A stretch of 64,000 nucleotides of DNA from assembly GCF_025499465.1 (NCBI RefSeq), contig NZ_JAIMCA010000003.1, positions 496,001 through 560,000 on the forward strand. The letters run 5' to 3'. The translations under genes and the position numbers were made by a program. Shown in pieces: positions 25,954-33,711 of this stretch. This DNA comes from Allobosea sp. BH3 (GTDB lineage: Bacteria; Pseudomonadota; Alphaproteobacteria; Rhizobiales; Beijerinckiaceae). How positions within the stretch are numbered: the first letter of the stretch is position 1; every line of letters starts with the position of its first letter. The notes beneath the pieces were generated by a model. The model was not told where the DNA came from. It ran no database searches and saw only the letters and a program-made list of their open reading frames with translations.

Positions 25954-27024
25954 ATGGCGAAGAATTCGAAATCGAAACCCGGCGACGGACCTCATGGAGC
26001 ATCGCAACTGCCCTCCGTCCTGGTGACGAGTTATAATCTTGAAGCTCGTGACGAGGAGGGTTTCGTCGGCGATAAGGCGAGGCGTGCGGCGATCTTCGAG
26101 CATCTGGAGGAGGTGCGCGCGGTCTTGCGTGAAAACGGCGACGATCCGCTGGAAGTGCCGAGCGAAGACCTGAAGAAGAAGGATCTCGACGCCCTGCTCA
26201 TCGAGGGTGCTCCGGAGGAAGCCGCACTGGTCCATACCGCTGTCGAGCGATACGCGGATTCTTTAGCGACGGTCGTTCGGCGTTTCTGCCGCGGCAAGGC
26301 CTGGGCTCAGATCGAACGGGTCGTCGTGGGGGGCGGATTTCGGCAGAGCCGCGTTGGGGAACTCGCGATCGCCAGAGCAGGCATCATACTGCGCACGCAA
26401 GGCCAGACAACTGAACTCCAACCTATCCGGAATCATCCCGACGAAGCAGGCCTCATCGGCAATGCTCACATCGCTCCGACATGGATGTTCGAGGCGTTCG
26501 ACAGTCTCGTTGCCGTTGACATCGGCGGTTCCAACATCCGCGTCGGAATCGTTGAGCTGCGCCAGGACAAGGCACCCGACCTTAGCAAGGCGAGGGTCTA
26601 CGAATTCGAACTCTGGCGTCATGCCGACGAAACCACCGATCGCGATCGGGCCGTCGAGCGAATGGGCGACATGATCCGAAGCCAGATCAACGCTGCCGAG
26701 CGCGGTGGCCTCCGGGTGGCGCCTTTCATCGGGATTGGATGCCCGGGGATCATTCAACCGGATGGCACCATCGATCGCGGTGCCCAGAATCTCCCGGGGA
26801 ACTGGGAAAGCAGCCGCTTCAATCTGATCGAGAACATTCGAGAAACGGTCCCGACGATCGGAAAGCACGACACCATGGTGACGATGCACAACGATGCCGT
26901 CATCCAGGGATTGAGCGAGATGCCGTTCATGCAAGATGTCCGGCATTGGGGTGTCCTGACGATCGGTACCGGTCTCGGCAATGCGAGCTACGAAAACCGA
27001 GCGCGGCCTAGCAAGCGGACTTGA
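25954..27024 (+). CDS. ROK-family protein with permuted motif order
   Basis: A 356-residue protein with sugar-kinase (ASKHA/ROK) motifs. The phosphate-1 motif VDIGGSNIRVG is at about 188-198, a catalytic-Asp NDA motif lies near 310, and the phosphate-2 motif TIGTGLGN is at 336-343, only 13 residues before the end. The adenosine-type GGG motif, normally C-terminal to these, occurs instead at 123-129 (VVVGGGF) in the N-terminal half. This arrangement suggests a circularly permuted ROK fold with an extra helical N-terminus. A sugar-kinase or sugar-sensing role is possible; activity is not proven. An EcfG-type promoter sits directly upstream. Confidence 0.75.
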   Translation: MAKNSKSKPGDGPHGASQLPSVLVTSYNLEARDEEGFVGDKARRAAIFEHLEEVRAVLRENGDDPLEVPSEDLKKKDLDALLIEGAPEEAALVHTAVERYADSLATVVRRFCRGKAWAQIERVVVGGGFRQSRVGELAIARAGIILRTQGQTTELQPIRNHPDEAGLIGNAHIAPTWMFEAFDSLVAVDIGGSNIRVGIVELRQDKAPDLSKARVYEFELWRHADETTDRDRAVERMGDMIRSQINAAERGGLRVAPFIGIGCPGIIQPDGTIDRGAQNLPGNWESSRFNLIENIRETVPTIGKHDTMVTMHNDAVIQGLSEMPFMQDVRHWGVLTIGTGLGNASYENRARPSKRT

Positions 27025-27189
27025 ACGCTTCTCCGTCTCCCGCATCGATCGGCTCTGACCAGCAGGTGCGCTTCTCATGGTTCGACTCTCGCGCTCGCGG
27101 AGATGTTCTCGCCTAGACGACGAGACGAGACCGGGAATGATGGACGCAGAGCTGGCGCACGAAACGGATGCGCGCGTGAAAGGCGAGCG

Positions 27190-28101
27190 ATGCCGGAAAC
27201 CTTGCACTGCCTGATAGTCGGAGGAGGACCTGCTGGTCTGACGGCAGCGATCTACCTGGCCCGCTTTCATCTCAAGGTCGCCGTTGCCGATGACGGGAAC
27301 AGCCGGGCACGGCAGATTCCCTGCACCCACAACCACGCCGGGTTTCCGGAAGGCATTGCGGGGACGGAACTGCTGGAACGGATGCGTCGCCAGGCGCTGA
27401 AATTCGGCGCCCGCTTCGTCGATACCCACGTTGACGGCTTGGCGATCATCCCCGGTGGGTTCGAAGCTGGCGGTTGCAACGGATTCGGTCCCGCGCGAAC
27501 GGTCCTTCTGGCGACTGGGGTGACCAACCGACGTCCGGCGATTCCGGAGCCGCTGCACGCCGACGCACTACGCACCGGCAGACTTCGCTATTGCCCGGTG
27601 TGCGACGGCTATGAAGTGACCGACCTGAACGTCGCCGTTATCGGCTGCGGCGCCCGAGCTGTCACGGAGTGCATCTTCCTCAGGTCCTACACCGCCCGGC
27701 TGACGCTGATACTCGACGAAGGCACCGAGTTGACCGAAGACGATGCTGCTCGGATCCATGCGAACGGCATCTGCATCGTTCGTGGAAGGCCCACGGACTT
27801 CATTCTCGATGAAACCGGAATCCACTTCGCAGTCAGCCAAGGACGGATGACTTTCGACACCGTTTATCCCGCCCTGGGTTCCGAGATCCATTCGGGGTTG
27901 GCAGCGTCGCTCGGCGCCGCCCTGACCGATGAGGGATGCATCAAGGTCGATGCCCATCAGCGCACGAATGTCCGGGGGCTCTACGCCGCCGGCGATGTCG
28001 TGGTGGGCTTGGACCAGATCAGCCATGCGATGGGCGAGGCCGGTGTCGCCGCCACGACGATCCGAAACGACCTCACAGCCTACGAGCCGATCCTGCGCTA
28101 A
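27190..28101 (+). CDS. Thioredoxin-reductase-like FAD/NAD(P) oxidoreductase
   Basis: 303 residues in the low-molecular-weight thioredoxin reductase layout. The FAD-binding GGGPAGLTAAIYLA is at the N-terminus, the redox dithiol CPVCDGYE follows in the central domain, an NAD(P)-binding segment reads VAVIGCGARAVTE, and the FAD-binding GLYAAGDVVVG is near the end. Whether its partner is thioredoxin or another carrier is unknown. The ATG at 27190 follows GAAAGG. It converges with the membrane-protein gene at 28098, overlapping by 4 nt. Confidence 0.88.
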   Translation: MPETLHCLIVGGGPAGLTAAIYLARFHLKVAVADDGNSRARQIPCTHNHAGFPEGIAGTELLERMRRQALKFGARFVDTHVDGLAIIPGGFEAGGCNGFGPARTVLLATGVTNRRPAIPEPLHADALRTGRLRYCPVCDGYEVTDLNVAVIGCGARAVTECIFLRSYTARLTLILDEGTELTEDDAARIHANGICIVRGRPTDFILDETGIHFAVSQGRMTFDTVYPALGSEIHSGLAASLGAALTDEGCIKVDAHQRTNVRGLYAAGDVVVGLDQISHAMGEAGVAATTIRNDLTAYEPILR

Positions 28102-28556
28102 GGGATGTCATGGCGGCGCGTAGGTTGGTCCGGACGGGAGTCTCCAGATCCAGAAGACCGCCTCAGGAACGCCAGCGTGACGACGGCCACGGCGCCAGCC
28201 AGAGCGCCCGCAGCAGCCGGAGCCAGTCTGCGCTTCGGCCGAGCCAGATATCTCGTCATCCGCGTAAGCTCCGGAGACGCTCCCAGTCGTTCGTAAAGCG
28301 ACTCGGGCCGCGTCCTTGATAGCAGATATCCCGCGACGGCCAGGCCGAGCGCGCAGGACAGCAGTCCTCCCGCCACGACGAGGCTGGCGGTGATAGGTCC
28401 CCAGCGGAACATCAGCGATGCGTGGAGTGCGTTCAGCGCGTAACCGGCGGCGAAGACCAGGAGCAGACCGCTGGCAGCCCAAAGGGCATAGACGATCACG
28501 CGGCGCTTGATCGCTGCCGTCGCCCCAGAGACGAACTGGGCGACCAGGGCGCCCAC
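28098..28556 (-). CDS. Small membrane protein, phage-holin-like superfamily
   Basis: 152 residues with two strong transmembrane segments (about 22-42 and 55-80) and a third hydrophobic stretch near 110-130, with a basic amphipathic middle. It resembles small envelope stress proteins encoded beside DUF883 proteins (YqjE/holin-superfamily-like). It starts 3 nt after the DUF883-like gene and is certainly co-transcribed with it. Function unknown. Confidence 0.65.
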   Translation of the reverse strand: MGALVAQFVSGATAAIKRRVIVYALWAASGLLLVFAAGYALNALHASLMFRWGPITASLVVAGGLLSCALGLAVAGYLLSRTRPESLYERLGASPELTRMTRYLARPKRRLAPAAAGALAGAVAVVTLAFLRRSSGSGDSRPDQPTRRHDIP

Positions 28557-28559
28557 GGC

Positions 28560-28796
28560 CTATTTCGCAGCCCAGAAGCCGATGACCACTCCGGCCGCCG
28601 CTGCCCACGCCAGGGCTCTGAGAGGCTGCGCCCTCACCTCTTCGATGAGCATTCTCTGCAACTCTCCGGCACGATCACCGGCCGCCTCCGTCATGCGGTC
28701 GGTGTCGATGCCGACAGATTTCAAATTCGACGTCACGTCGCTTGCTTTCTCTCCGGAGCGTGAACCAGAATTACCGAACTCATTCTCGTCTGCCAT
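28560..28796 (-). CDS. ElaB/YqjD/DUF883-like membrane-anchored protein
   Basis: 78 residues: a hydrophilic helical N-terminal part and one C-terminal transmembrane segment (LRALAWAAAAGVVIGFWAAK), the typical ElaB/YqjD layout. Family members bind ribosomes or sit at the inner membrane under stress in E. coli. AGGAG precedes the ATG at 28796. The EcfG-type promoter at 28840-28865 lies 44 nt upstream, and the membrane-protein gene follows. Confidence 0.75.
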   Translation of the reverse strand: MADENEFGNSGSRSGEKASDVTSNLKSVGIDTDRMTEAAGDRAGELQRMLIEEVRAQPLRALAWAAAAGVVIGFWAAK

Positions 28797-28839
28797 CTCG
28801 CGCTCCTGAGGTTCCAGCGAGGCTTCCCGATGAGGTTCC

Positions 28840-28865
28840 AACCGCCCGCACGCCACTCCGGTTCC
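28840..28865 (-). promoter_or_regulatory. EcfG-type promoter (GGAAC-N17-GGTT)
   Basis: On the minus strand GGAAC (28865-28861) and GGTT (28843-28840) are 17 nt apart, ahead of the DUF883-like gene and just downstream of the YihY gene stop. Confidence 0.55.
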
Positions 28866-28886
28866 TCGTTTTCGGCGGACCGGATC

Positions 28887-29996
28887 TCATCGTTCAGCGG
28901 AGCGGCTTTTTCCCGACTCGTCATCGGAACCCGACTTGTTGTCGGCGGCGTCGGCGCCGCGCAGTCCGATCGGCCGCGGGGGACCTTTCGTGGTGTCGCG
29001 CAGCGTCTGACGCTCCGCTTCGGAGTTCAGCTCCGCGCCGACCAGGATGATCGTGGCCGATAACCACATCCACATCAGGAGCGCGATCACAGCGCCGAGC
29101 GCACCATAGGTCTTGTTGTAGTCCTCGAAGCTGGCGAGGTACCACGAGAATAGGACCGACCCGAGTAGCCAGGCGACGCTCGCGAAGCCGGCGCCAGGAC
29201 TCACCCACGCCCACTTGGCGTCGTCACGGCTTGGTCCGAACCGGTAAAGTGCTGCGAGGCCGACCATGAGAATGACGACCAACGCGGGCCAGCGGCCGAG
29301 CCACAGAACCCATTCCGCCAAATCTCCGAGGTAGAGATGATCGAGGATCACCGGGATGGCGGCCACGGCCCCGATCGCCAAGACGGCAAAGACCAGAATG
29401 CCGAGCGTGAAGGTCAGAGAGGTCAGGTTCAGCCGAATAAAGCTTCGCTTCTCGTCCTCGCCATAAGCAACGTTGAGTGCATCAAAGACGGCCTTCACGC
29501 CCGCATTGGCGCTCCAAGCCGACAGTCCCAATCCGATGACGAAGGCGAACCCGAGCTTGGCCTCGTTGCCTGTCGTGATCCTCACGATCTGGTCGCGGAC
29601 CACTTCGATCGCGCCGCCCGGCAGCACGCCCTCCGCTGCCGATAGTTGCTCCGCGACCGTCCCCGGATCGGCCACGAGACCGTAGAGGGAGACGAAGGCG
29701 GTGATCGCCGGAAAGACCGCGAGCAGCCCGTAGAAGGTCACTCCCGCGGCGACAGCGAGAACCCTGTCTCTGCCGACCTCGCTATAGGTCCGCCAGAGGA
29801 TATCCCGCCAGCCGGACGGCGGGATCTCGGTCGGCCCGTTGGCATCGCCGCCCTCGGTAGCGTCTGAGTTGCCGTGTTCATGTGCGGTCCCGCGACCACC
29901 GATCATCAATGCGTAGGCCTGCGATGCGATCAACGACGTCGTAAGACCGGCCAGGATGGCGAGTGAGGCCTGTTTGACTATCAGAGGTATGCGCAC
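28887..29996 (-). CDS. YihY/BrkB-family inner membrane protein
   Basis: A 369-residue protein with an N-terminal hydrophobic segment, then about six transmembrane helices of the YihY/virulence factor BrkB family. The hallmark region near GVTFYGLLAVFPAITAFVSLYGL is followed by VFDALNVAYGEDEKRSF. Hydrophilic linker 35-60 and a charged C-terminal tail (about 335-369) are outside the core. Role unknown; members were once mislabelled RNase BN. It is monocistronic by appearance. Confidence 0.88.
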   Translation of the reverse strand: MRIPLIVKQASLAILAGLTTSLIASQAYALMIGGRGTAHEHGNSDATEGGDANGPTEIPPSGWRDILWRTYSEVGRDRVLAVAAGVTFYGLLAVFPAITAFVSLYGLVADPGTVAEQLSAAEGVLPGGAIEVVRDQIVRITTGNEAKLGFAFVIGLGLSAWSANAGVKAVFDALNVAYGEDEKRSFIRLNLTSLTFTLGILVFAVLAIGAVAAIPVILDHLYLGDLAEWVLWLGRWPALVVILMVGLAALYRFGPSRDDAKWAWVSPGAGFASVAWLLGSVLFSWYLASFEDYNKTYGALGAVIALLMWMWLSATIILVGAELNSEAERQTLRDTTKGPPRPIGLRGADAADNKSGSDDESGKSRSAER

Positions 29997-30084
29997 GTGA
30001 TCGCCCCAAAATCCCGCAACTTCGGGCGGTCAGAAAGGTTGCAGCAATTGCGCCAAGTCTGGCCTCTCTGCCGGTCGCCGGACG

Positions 30085-30699
30085 TCAACGCAGCAGCCCG
30101 TCGGCATCGAATTCGTCCCAGCCCCGGAGATCGGGCGGCTTGTCCGGCGCGACTGCTTTCGCAGCTTGCGCCGGTCGGGACTCGGCTCTTCGAGCCCCGG
30201 CGAGAGCGGCCTTAGCCGCTGCACGCCGGCGGTTCTCGGAGCTTCTGATTGCATCTTCTTCTCGCCAAATAGCAGGTAGGTCGCCGTCGAGGATTGTCTC
30301 GATATGTCGCGGCTCGAAAACGTGGAAGGTCACGGCCCGCGCGCGCCCCCGAAGTTTGACGGTGCGAGTCCCCGCGCTTTGCAGCCGTCCGTCTTCCAGC
30401 CATTTGTGGCGCTCGCGAGAGCAGATTGCCAGTACGTCTTCCACCTCGCTTGGAAGCAACGGCATTTCCGAGATGACTTCGATTGCGCTGGCAATTCGGC
30501 TTTCAAGCGGTTGAAGGTCGACGGGGTCAGCTACTTCGAGGATGACTTGCCTTCCCTCCACGTTCAGGCACTTGCGCATCGGCCAAGGAAGACGACGCCG
30601 CAGCTCGCGTTCAATGCCCTTTGCCCTGACGGATGAACCGAGCGTCGTGGAGGACGGAAGCTCCCACCTCGCAATCGATGGGGATGGAGAGGATTTCAT
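30085..30699 (-). CDS. Hypothetical protein with EcfG-type promoter
   Basis: 204 residues, no recognised domain. A basic Ala/Arg-rich tail (about 150-195) could bind nucleic acid, and an Arg-rich patch near 25-45 supports this. The middle (AIEVISEMPLLPSEVEDVLAICSRERHKWLEDGR) is helical and could be a small winged or helical DNA-binding fold. It lies in a DNA-repair neighbourhood (exonuclease, Ku). The promoter match is 44 nt upstream of the start. Confidence 0.6.
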   Translation of the reverse strand: MKSSPSPSIARWELPSSTTLGSSVRAKGIERELRRRLPWPMRKCLNVEGRQVILEVADPVDLQPLESRIASAIEVISEMPLLPSEVEDVLAICSRERHKWLEDGRLQSAGTRTVKLRGRARAVTFHVFEPRHIETILDGDLPAIWREEDAIRSSENRRRAAAKAALAGARRAESRPAQAAKAVAPDKPPDLRGWDEFDADGLLR

Positions 30700-30742
30700 G
30701 CCGGGACCTCTGTACCCAACTTCGGCTGCGGGTACTCGGATG

Positions 30743-30767
30743 AACCGTCAGGTGACGACCACGTTCC
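30743..30767 (-). promoter_or_regulatory. EcfG-type promoter (GGAAC-N16-GGTT)
   Basis: On the minus strand GGAAC (30767-30763) and GGTT (30746-30743), 16 nt apart, drives toward the gene starting at 30699 and lies between it and the exonuclease gene. Confidence 0.55.
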
Positions 30768-30785
30768 AGTCAGCCCTCGCGACAC

Positions 30786-31535
30786 TCAAAACAAGCTACG
30801 CTGAATGGGTGTCGATGGCTCCAGCATCGGAAACTCTCCTCGGCGTTTCAACTCGGTCTCGGCGCTGAAGCGAAGGTCGACGTCGCGATCCAACGCCAAG
30901 ACGCGTAACGCAACCTCGGAAACCTGATCCCAGCCCTTGCCGCGATCCGGGCCGGACGGGACTCGCGGCAGGAGCCCGGGCTCGCCACTCCATCGCAGCA
31001 ACTCATCCAGAGAGGCTGCATTCAGCATATCCCTCAGATGATGGGCGGTGACATAGGCGTCAGGCATCGCCTGCGCCGGAAGACCAATCTCGTGTACCAG
31101 TCCGTCCGGCATTCGCTGGTAGCGCAGCATCTGGTTCGAGAAGCGCTGGAGATGGGGCCATATCCTGAGTGCGCATTTCCAGGTACAAATCCAGCGCGCT
31201 CCCCCACTCAGCGCAGGAGTGCAGTACCGCATCTCGAAACCGGCGCGATGCGCCGCAAGCGCGATGACGCCGCCGCCTTCCGGACGCAATACCGATGGCG
31301 CAATCTGCTTCCAGAAAGGTGCTCCCACCACGTCGACATCCCTAATGTGGTGGATCGCCATCGTATCCGCGGAAATCGCGCGTCCCGGGTCGACCAGGTG
31401 TGCGCCCCGTTCGTCATCGAGGCGCCAGCTTCCGTCGGCGTCGCGCGTGACGTCCTGCCATCCGATCTCGCAGACTTCGTGTGGTCCGTTTCCCGCGGTT
31501 TCGAGGTCAATTACCCTGATGCGTTCTCTCGTCAT
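30786..31535 (-). CDS. DnaQ-like (DEDD) 3'-5' exonuclease
   Basis: The 249-residue protein begins with the Exo I motif VIDLETAG (D and E metal ligands). An Exo II-like segment is HRAGFEMRYC, and Exo III reads DAYVTAHHLRDML, with His and Asp in the right spacing. It may trim 3' ends during repair; proximity to two ku genes and ligD suggests an NHEJ-related nuclease, which is inference. No polymerase or helicase domain is fused. Confidence 0.8.
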   Translation of the reverse strand: MTRERIRVIDLETAGNGPHEVCEIGWQDVTRDADGSWRLDDERGAHLVDPGRAISADTMAIHHIRDVDVVGAPFWKQIAPSVLRPEGGGVIALAAHRAGFEMRYCTPALSGGARWICTWKCALRIWPHLQRFSNQMLRYQRMPDGLVHEIGLPAQAMPDAYVTAHHLRDMLNAASLDELLRWSGEPGLLPRVPSGPDRGKGWDQVSEVALRVLALDRDVDLRFSAETELKRRGEFPMLEPSTPIQRSLF

Positions 31536-31626
31536 GGGTGGGAGATCGGCATCCTCTTTGTCGAAACAAGTCAGGAATGCTTTGACTCGCGGTCTGAATC
31601 ACGGGCCGCGGAGGGCGATACCCCCC

Positions 31627-31932
31627 TCACTGCAACGTCTCGGCCTTTCTAGTCAGATCCGATTGGGCATCACGCCGCGCGGCGTTCAGGAGGATCATCA
31701 ACGCTTTTCGCACTGCCGCGGTGAGATCCGAATTCTCTCCGTCACCGGTCTCGCCCTTGAACGCGAGCCTACCGATCTCAGCCGTCAGGACTTTCATGAG
31801 CTCGTCCATTTTCCCCTCGTCACGCTCACTGCCGGCGGAGTGAACAAGTGCCCTGACGACGAGCCGTCGCAGCCCGGCATTGAGCCCCTTGGCGATGATC
31901 GCGTCATCCTGTGCCACGTCGGTCTTCCTCAT
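31627..31932 (-). CDS. Small hypothetical protein opposite ku
   Basis: 101 residues, helical, no known family: the segment RKALMILLNAARRDAQSDLTRKAE is amphipathic. The upstream in-frame ATG at 31956 would lie before the predicted EcfG start site, so ATG 31932 is preferred, although no ribosome-binding site is visible and translation may be near-leaderless. It diverges from ku and shares with it a symmetrical EcfG-type element. Confidence 0.45.
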   Translation of the reverse strand: MRKTDVAQDDAIIAKGLNAGLRRLVVRALVHSAGSERDEGKMDELMKVLTAEIGRLAFKGETGDGENSDLTAAVRKALMILLNAARRDAQSDLTRKAETLQ

Positions 31933-31945
31933 GTTGCGCGGAAGC

Positions 31946-31972
31946 GGAACCATCATGGTGCGTCACGGTTCC
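31946..31972. promoter_or_regulatory. Palindromic, bidirectional EcfG-type promoter
   Basis: GGAAC-N17-GTTCC reads as GGAAC-N16-GGTT on both strands (plus -35 at 31946-31950 and -10 at 31967-31970; minus -35 at 31972-31968 and -10 at 31951-31948). It could fire the right-hand ku gene and the divergent small gene from one element. Confidence 0.5.
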
Positions 31973-31998
31973 TGACCTCGTCGGACGGAGGAACTGCC

Positions 31999-32871
31999 AT
32001 GGCACCGCGGGCGATCTGGAAGGGCGTTTTGAAGGTCGCTGAATTGACCTGCCCCGTCGCGCTCTACACGGCTGCTTCGACCGCGGAGCGCATCTCGTTC
32101 CACACTCTGAACCGGAAGACCGGCAATCGGGTCCAAAGACAGTTCGTGGATGAGGTAACGGGCAAGCCGGTCGAGCACGACGATCAGGTCAAGGGTTATG
32201 ATCGCGGCGACGGCGACTACATTGTCCTCGAACCGGAGGAGATCGCGGCAGCTATTCCGGAAAGCGACAAGACGCTTGATGTCTCAACCTTCCTGCCCTG
32301 CGACGAGATCGATGACGTCTTCCTCGACCGCCCGTATTACATCGCACCTAGTAGCCAGATCGCATCAGAAGCGTTCGAGCTAATCCGAGAGACAATGGCG
32401 GAACAGAAATGCGCCGCGCTGGCCCGAACGGTGATCTTCAGACGGATGCGCTCGATCCTGATCCGGTCGCACGGCAAGGGTCTGATCGGTACGACCCTAA
32501 ATTTCGACTACGAGGTGCGCTCGGCTGAGGATGCGTTTAGCGACGTGCCGAAGATGAAGATCCAGGCCGAGATGCTCGATCTCGCGAAGCACATCATCGA
32601 GACGAAAGCGGGCGAATTCGATCCCAAGGCTTTCGACGATCGCTACGAGGCCGCCCTCGCCGAGTTGGTCAAGGCCAAGATCGAAGGTCGTAAGCTCAAG
32701 CCTAAGAAGCTGCCTGCGCCTGCGAAGGTCGTCGACTTGATGGAGGCGCTGCGGCAGAGCGCCAAGGGTACCGGCAAGGCGCCGGCGGCGGCAAAGTCCT
32801 CGACACGCAAAGCCGCCGCCAAGCCTCGCGGCAAAACGGGTCAGGAGGCAGAGCGGCGCAAGGCGAGCTGA
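31999..32871 (+). CDS. ku: Ku DNA end-binding protein (copy 1)
   Basis: 290 residues: the conserved bacterial Ku core (WKGVLKVAELTCPVALYTAAS at the start; HTLNRKTGNRVQRQFVDEVTGKPV; then PYYIAPSSQ) and a C-terminal Lys/Ala-rich tail after about 250 that probably aids DNA binding or LigD contact. Ku forms a dimeric ring on double-strand ends and recruits LigD for end joining. GGAGGAA precedes the ATG. It ends directly against the second ku gene on the other strand (stop codons abut at 32871/32872). Confidence 0.97.
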   Translation: MAPRAIWKGVLKVAELTCPVALYTAASTAERISFHTLNRKTGNRVQRQFVDEVTGKPVEHDDQVKGYDRGDGDYIVLEPEEIAAAIPESDKTLDVSTFLPCDEIDDVFLDRPYYIAPSSQIASEAFELIRETMAEQKCAALARTVIFRRMRSILIRSHGKGLIGTTLNFDYEVRSAEDAFSDVPKMKIQAEMLDLAKHIIETKAGEFDPKAFDDRYEAALAELVKAKIEGRKLKPKKLPAPAKVVDLMEALRQSAKGTGKAPAAAKSSTRKAAAKPRGKTGQEAERRKAS

Positions 32872-33660
32872 TCAGGATCGCCGCGGTTCGAGGCTCTTCT
32901 TCAGCGCATCCATGATGCTGACGACGTTGCCTTCGCTCTTCGGCGCCGGACGCGCCTGCGTCGCCTTCCTTCCCTTTTCCTTGGACTTGATGATCGACAG
33001 GAGCTCGTCCTGCACGGGATCCTCTGCCAGGTCGGGCGACCAGTCCTTGGTCCGCGACTTGATCAGCTTCTCCATCAGCGGCTTCATGTCCGCCTCTGGC
33101 TCCATCTTCTTGATCCCAGCGAAGTAAGGCTTTTCGTCGCGCACCTCGTCGCCGTAGCGCAGTGTCCAGAGCACGATCCCGTTGTCACGAGGCTCAAGCA
33201 GCACGGCCCGCTCGCGGCGATAGAGGACGACGCGCGAAATCCCCACGGTTTTCGTAGCCTTCATCGCTTCCCGGATGACAGAGAAGGCTTCCTCACCAAC
33301 CTTGCCTTCAGGTACCAAGTAGTGAGGCGCGTCGTACCAGATCCAACCAACCGATGAGCGCGGAGCGAACACCTCGATGTCGATGGTGCGGGTACTTTCA
33401 AGTGCCACGGAATCCAGTTCGTCCTCCTCCATCATGACGTACTCGTCGTCATCCTTAGGATAACCACGCACCTCGTCTTCGTCCGCCACTGGCTTGCCGG
33501 TGACGGCGTCGATGAAGCGGCTCTGGATCCGGTTCCCGGTCCTCCGGTTGAGCGTATGGAAGCGGACCTTTTCGCTTTGGGACCGCGCCGGCATCATCGC
33601 GACTGGACAGGTCACCAGCGACAGCTTGAGATAGCCCTTCCAGAACGTCCGTTGAGCCAT
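32872..33660 (-). CDS. ku: Ku DNA end-binding protein (copy 2)
   Basis: 262 residues with the same Ku core (WKGYLKLSLVTCPVAMMPA, HTLNRRTGNRIQSRFIDAVTGKPV) but a short, less basic tail. Two Ku paralogues can form homo- or heterodimers, as described in Sinorhizobium; which pair works with the LigD here is not known. It lies 51 nt downstream of ligD and has its own EcfG-type promoter at 33680-33705. GGAGG is 6 nt before the ATG. Confidence 0.97.
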   Translation of the reverse strand: MAQRTFWKGYLKLSLVTCPVAMMPARSQSEKVRFHTLNRRTGNRIQSRFIDAVTGKPVADEDEVRGYPKDDDEYVMMEEDELDSVALESTRTIDIEVFAPRSSVGWIWYDAPHYLVPEGKVGEEAFSVIREAMKATKTVGISRVVLYRRERAVLLEPRDNGIVLWTLRYGDEVRDEKPYFAGIKKMEPEADMKPLMEKLIKSRTKDWSPDLAEDPVQDELLSIIKSKEKGRKATQARPAPKSEGNVVSIMDALKKSLEPRRS

Positions 33661-33679
33661 GAAGCACCTCCGCGACGAT

Positions 33680-33705
33680 AACGGCAGCCATTGACGTTTC
33701 GTTCC
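33680..33705 (-). promoter_or_regulatory. EcfG-type promoter (GGAAC-N17-CGTT)
   Basis: On the minus strand GGAAC (33705-33701) and CGTT (33683-33680) with a 17-nt spacer, full consensus, 20 nt before the ku copy 2 ATG and inside the 51-nt gap after ligD. Confidence 0.8.
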
Positions 33706-33711
33706 TGCGCT

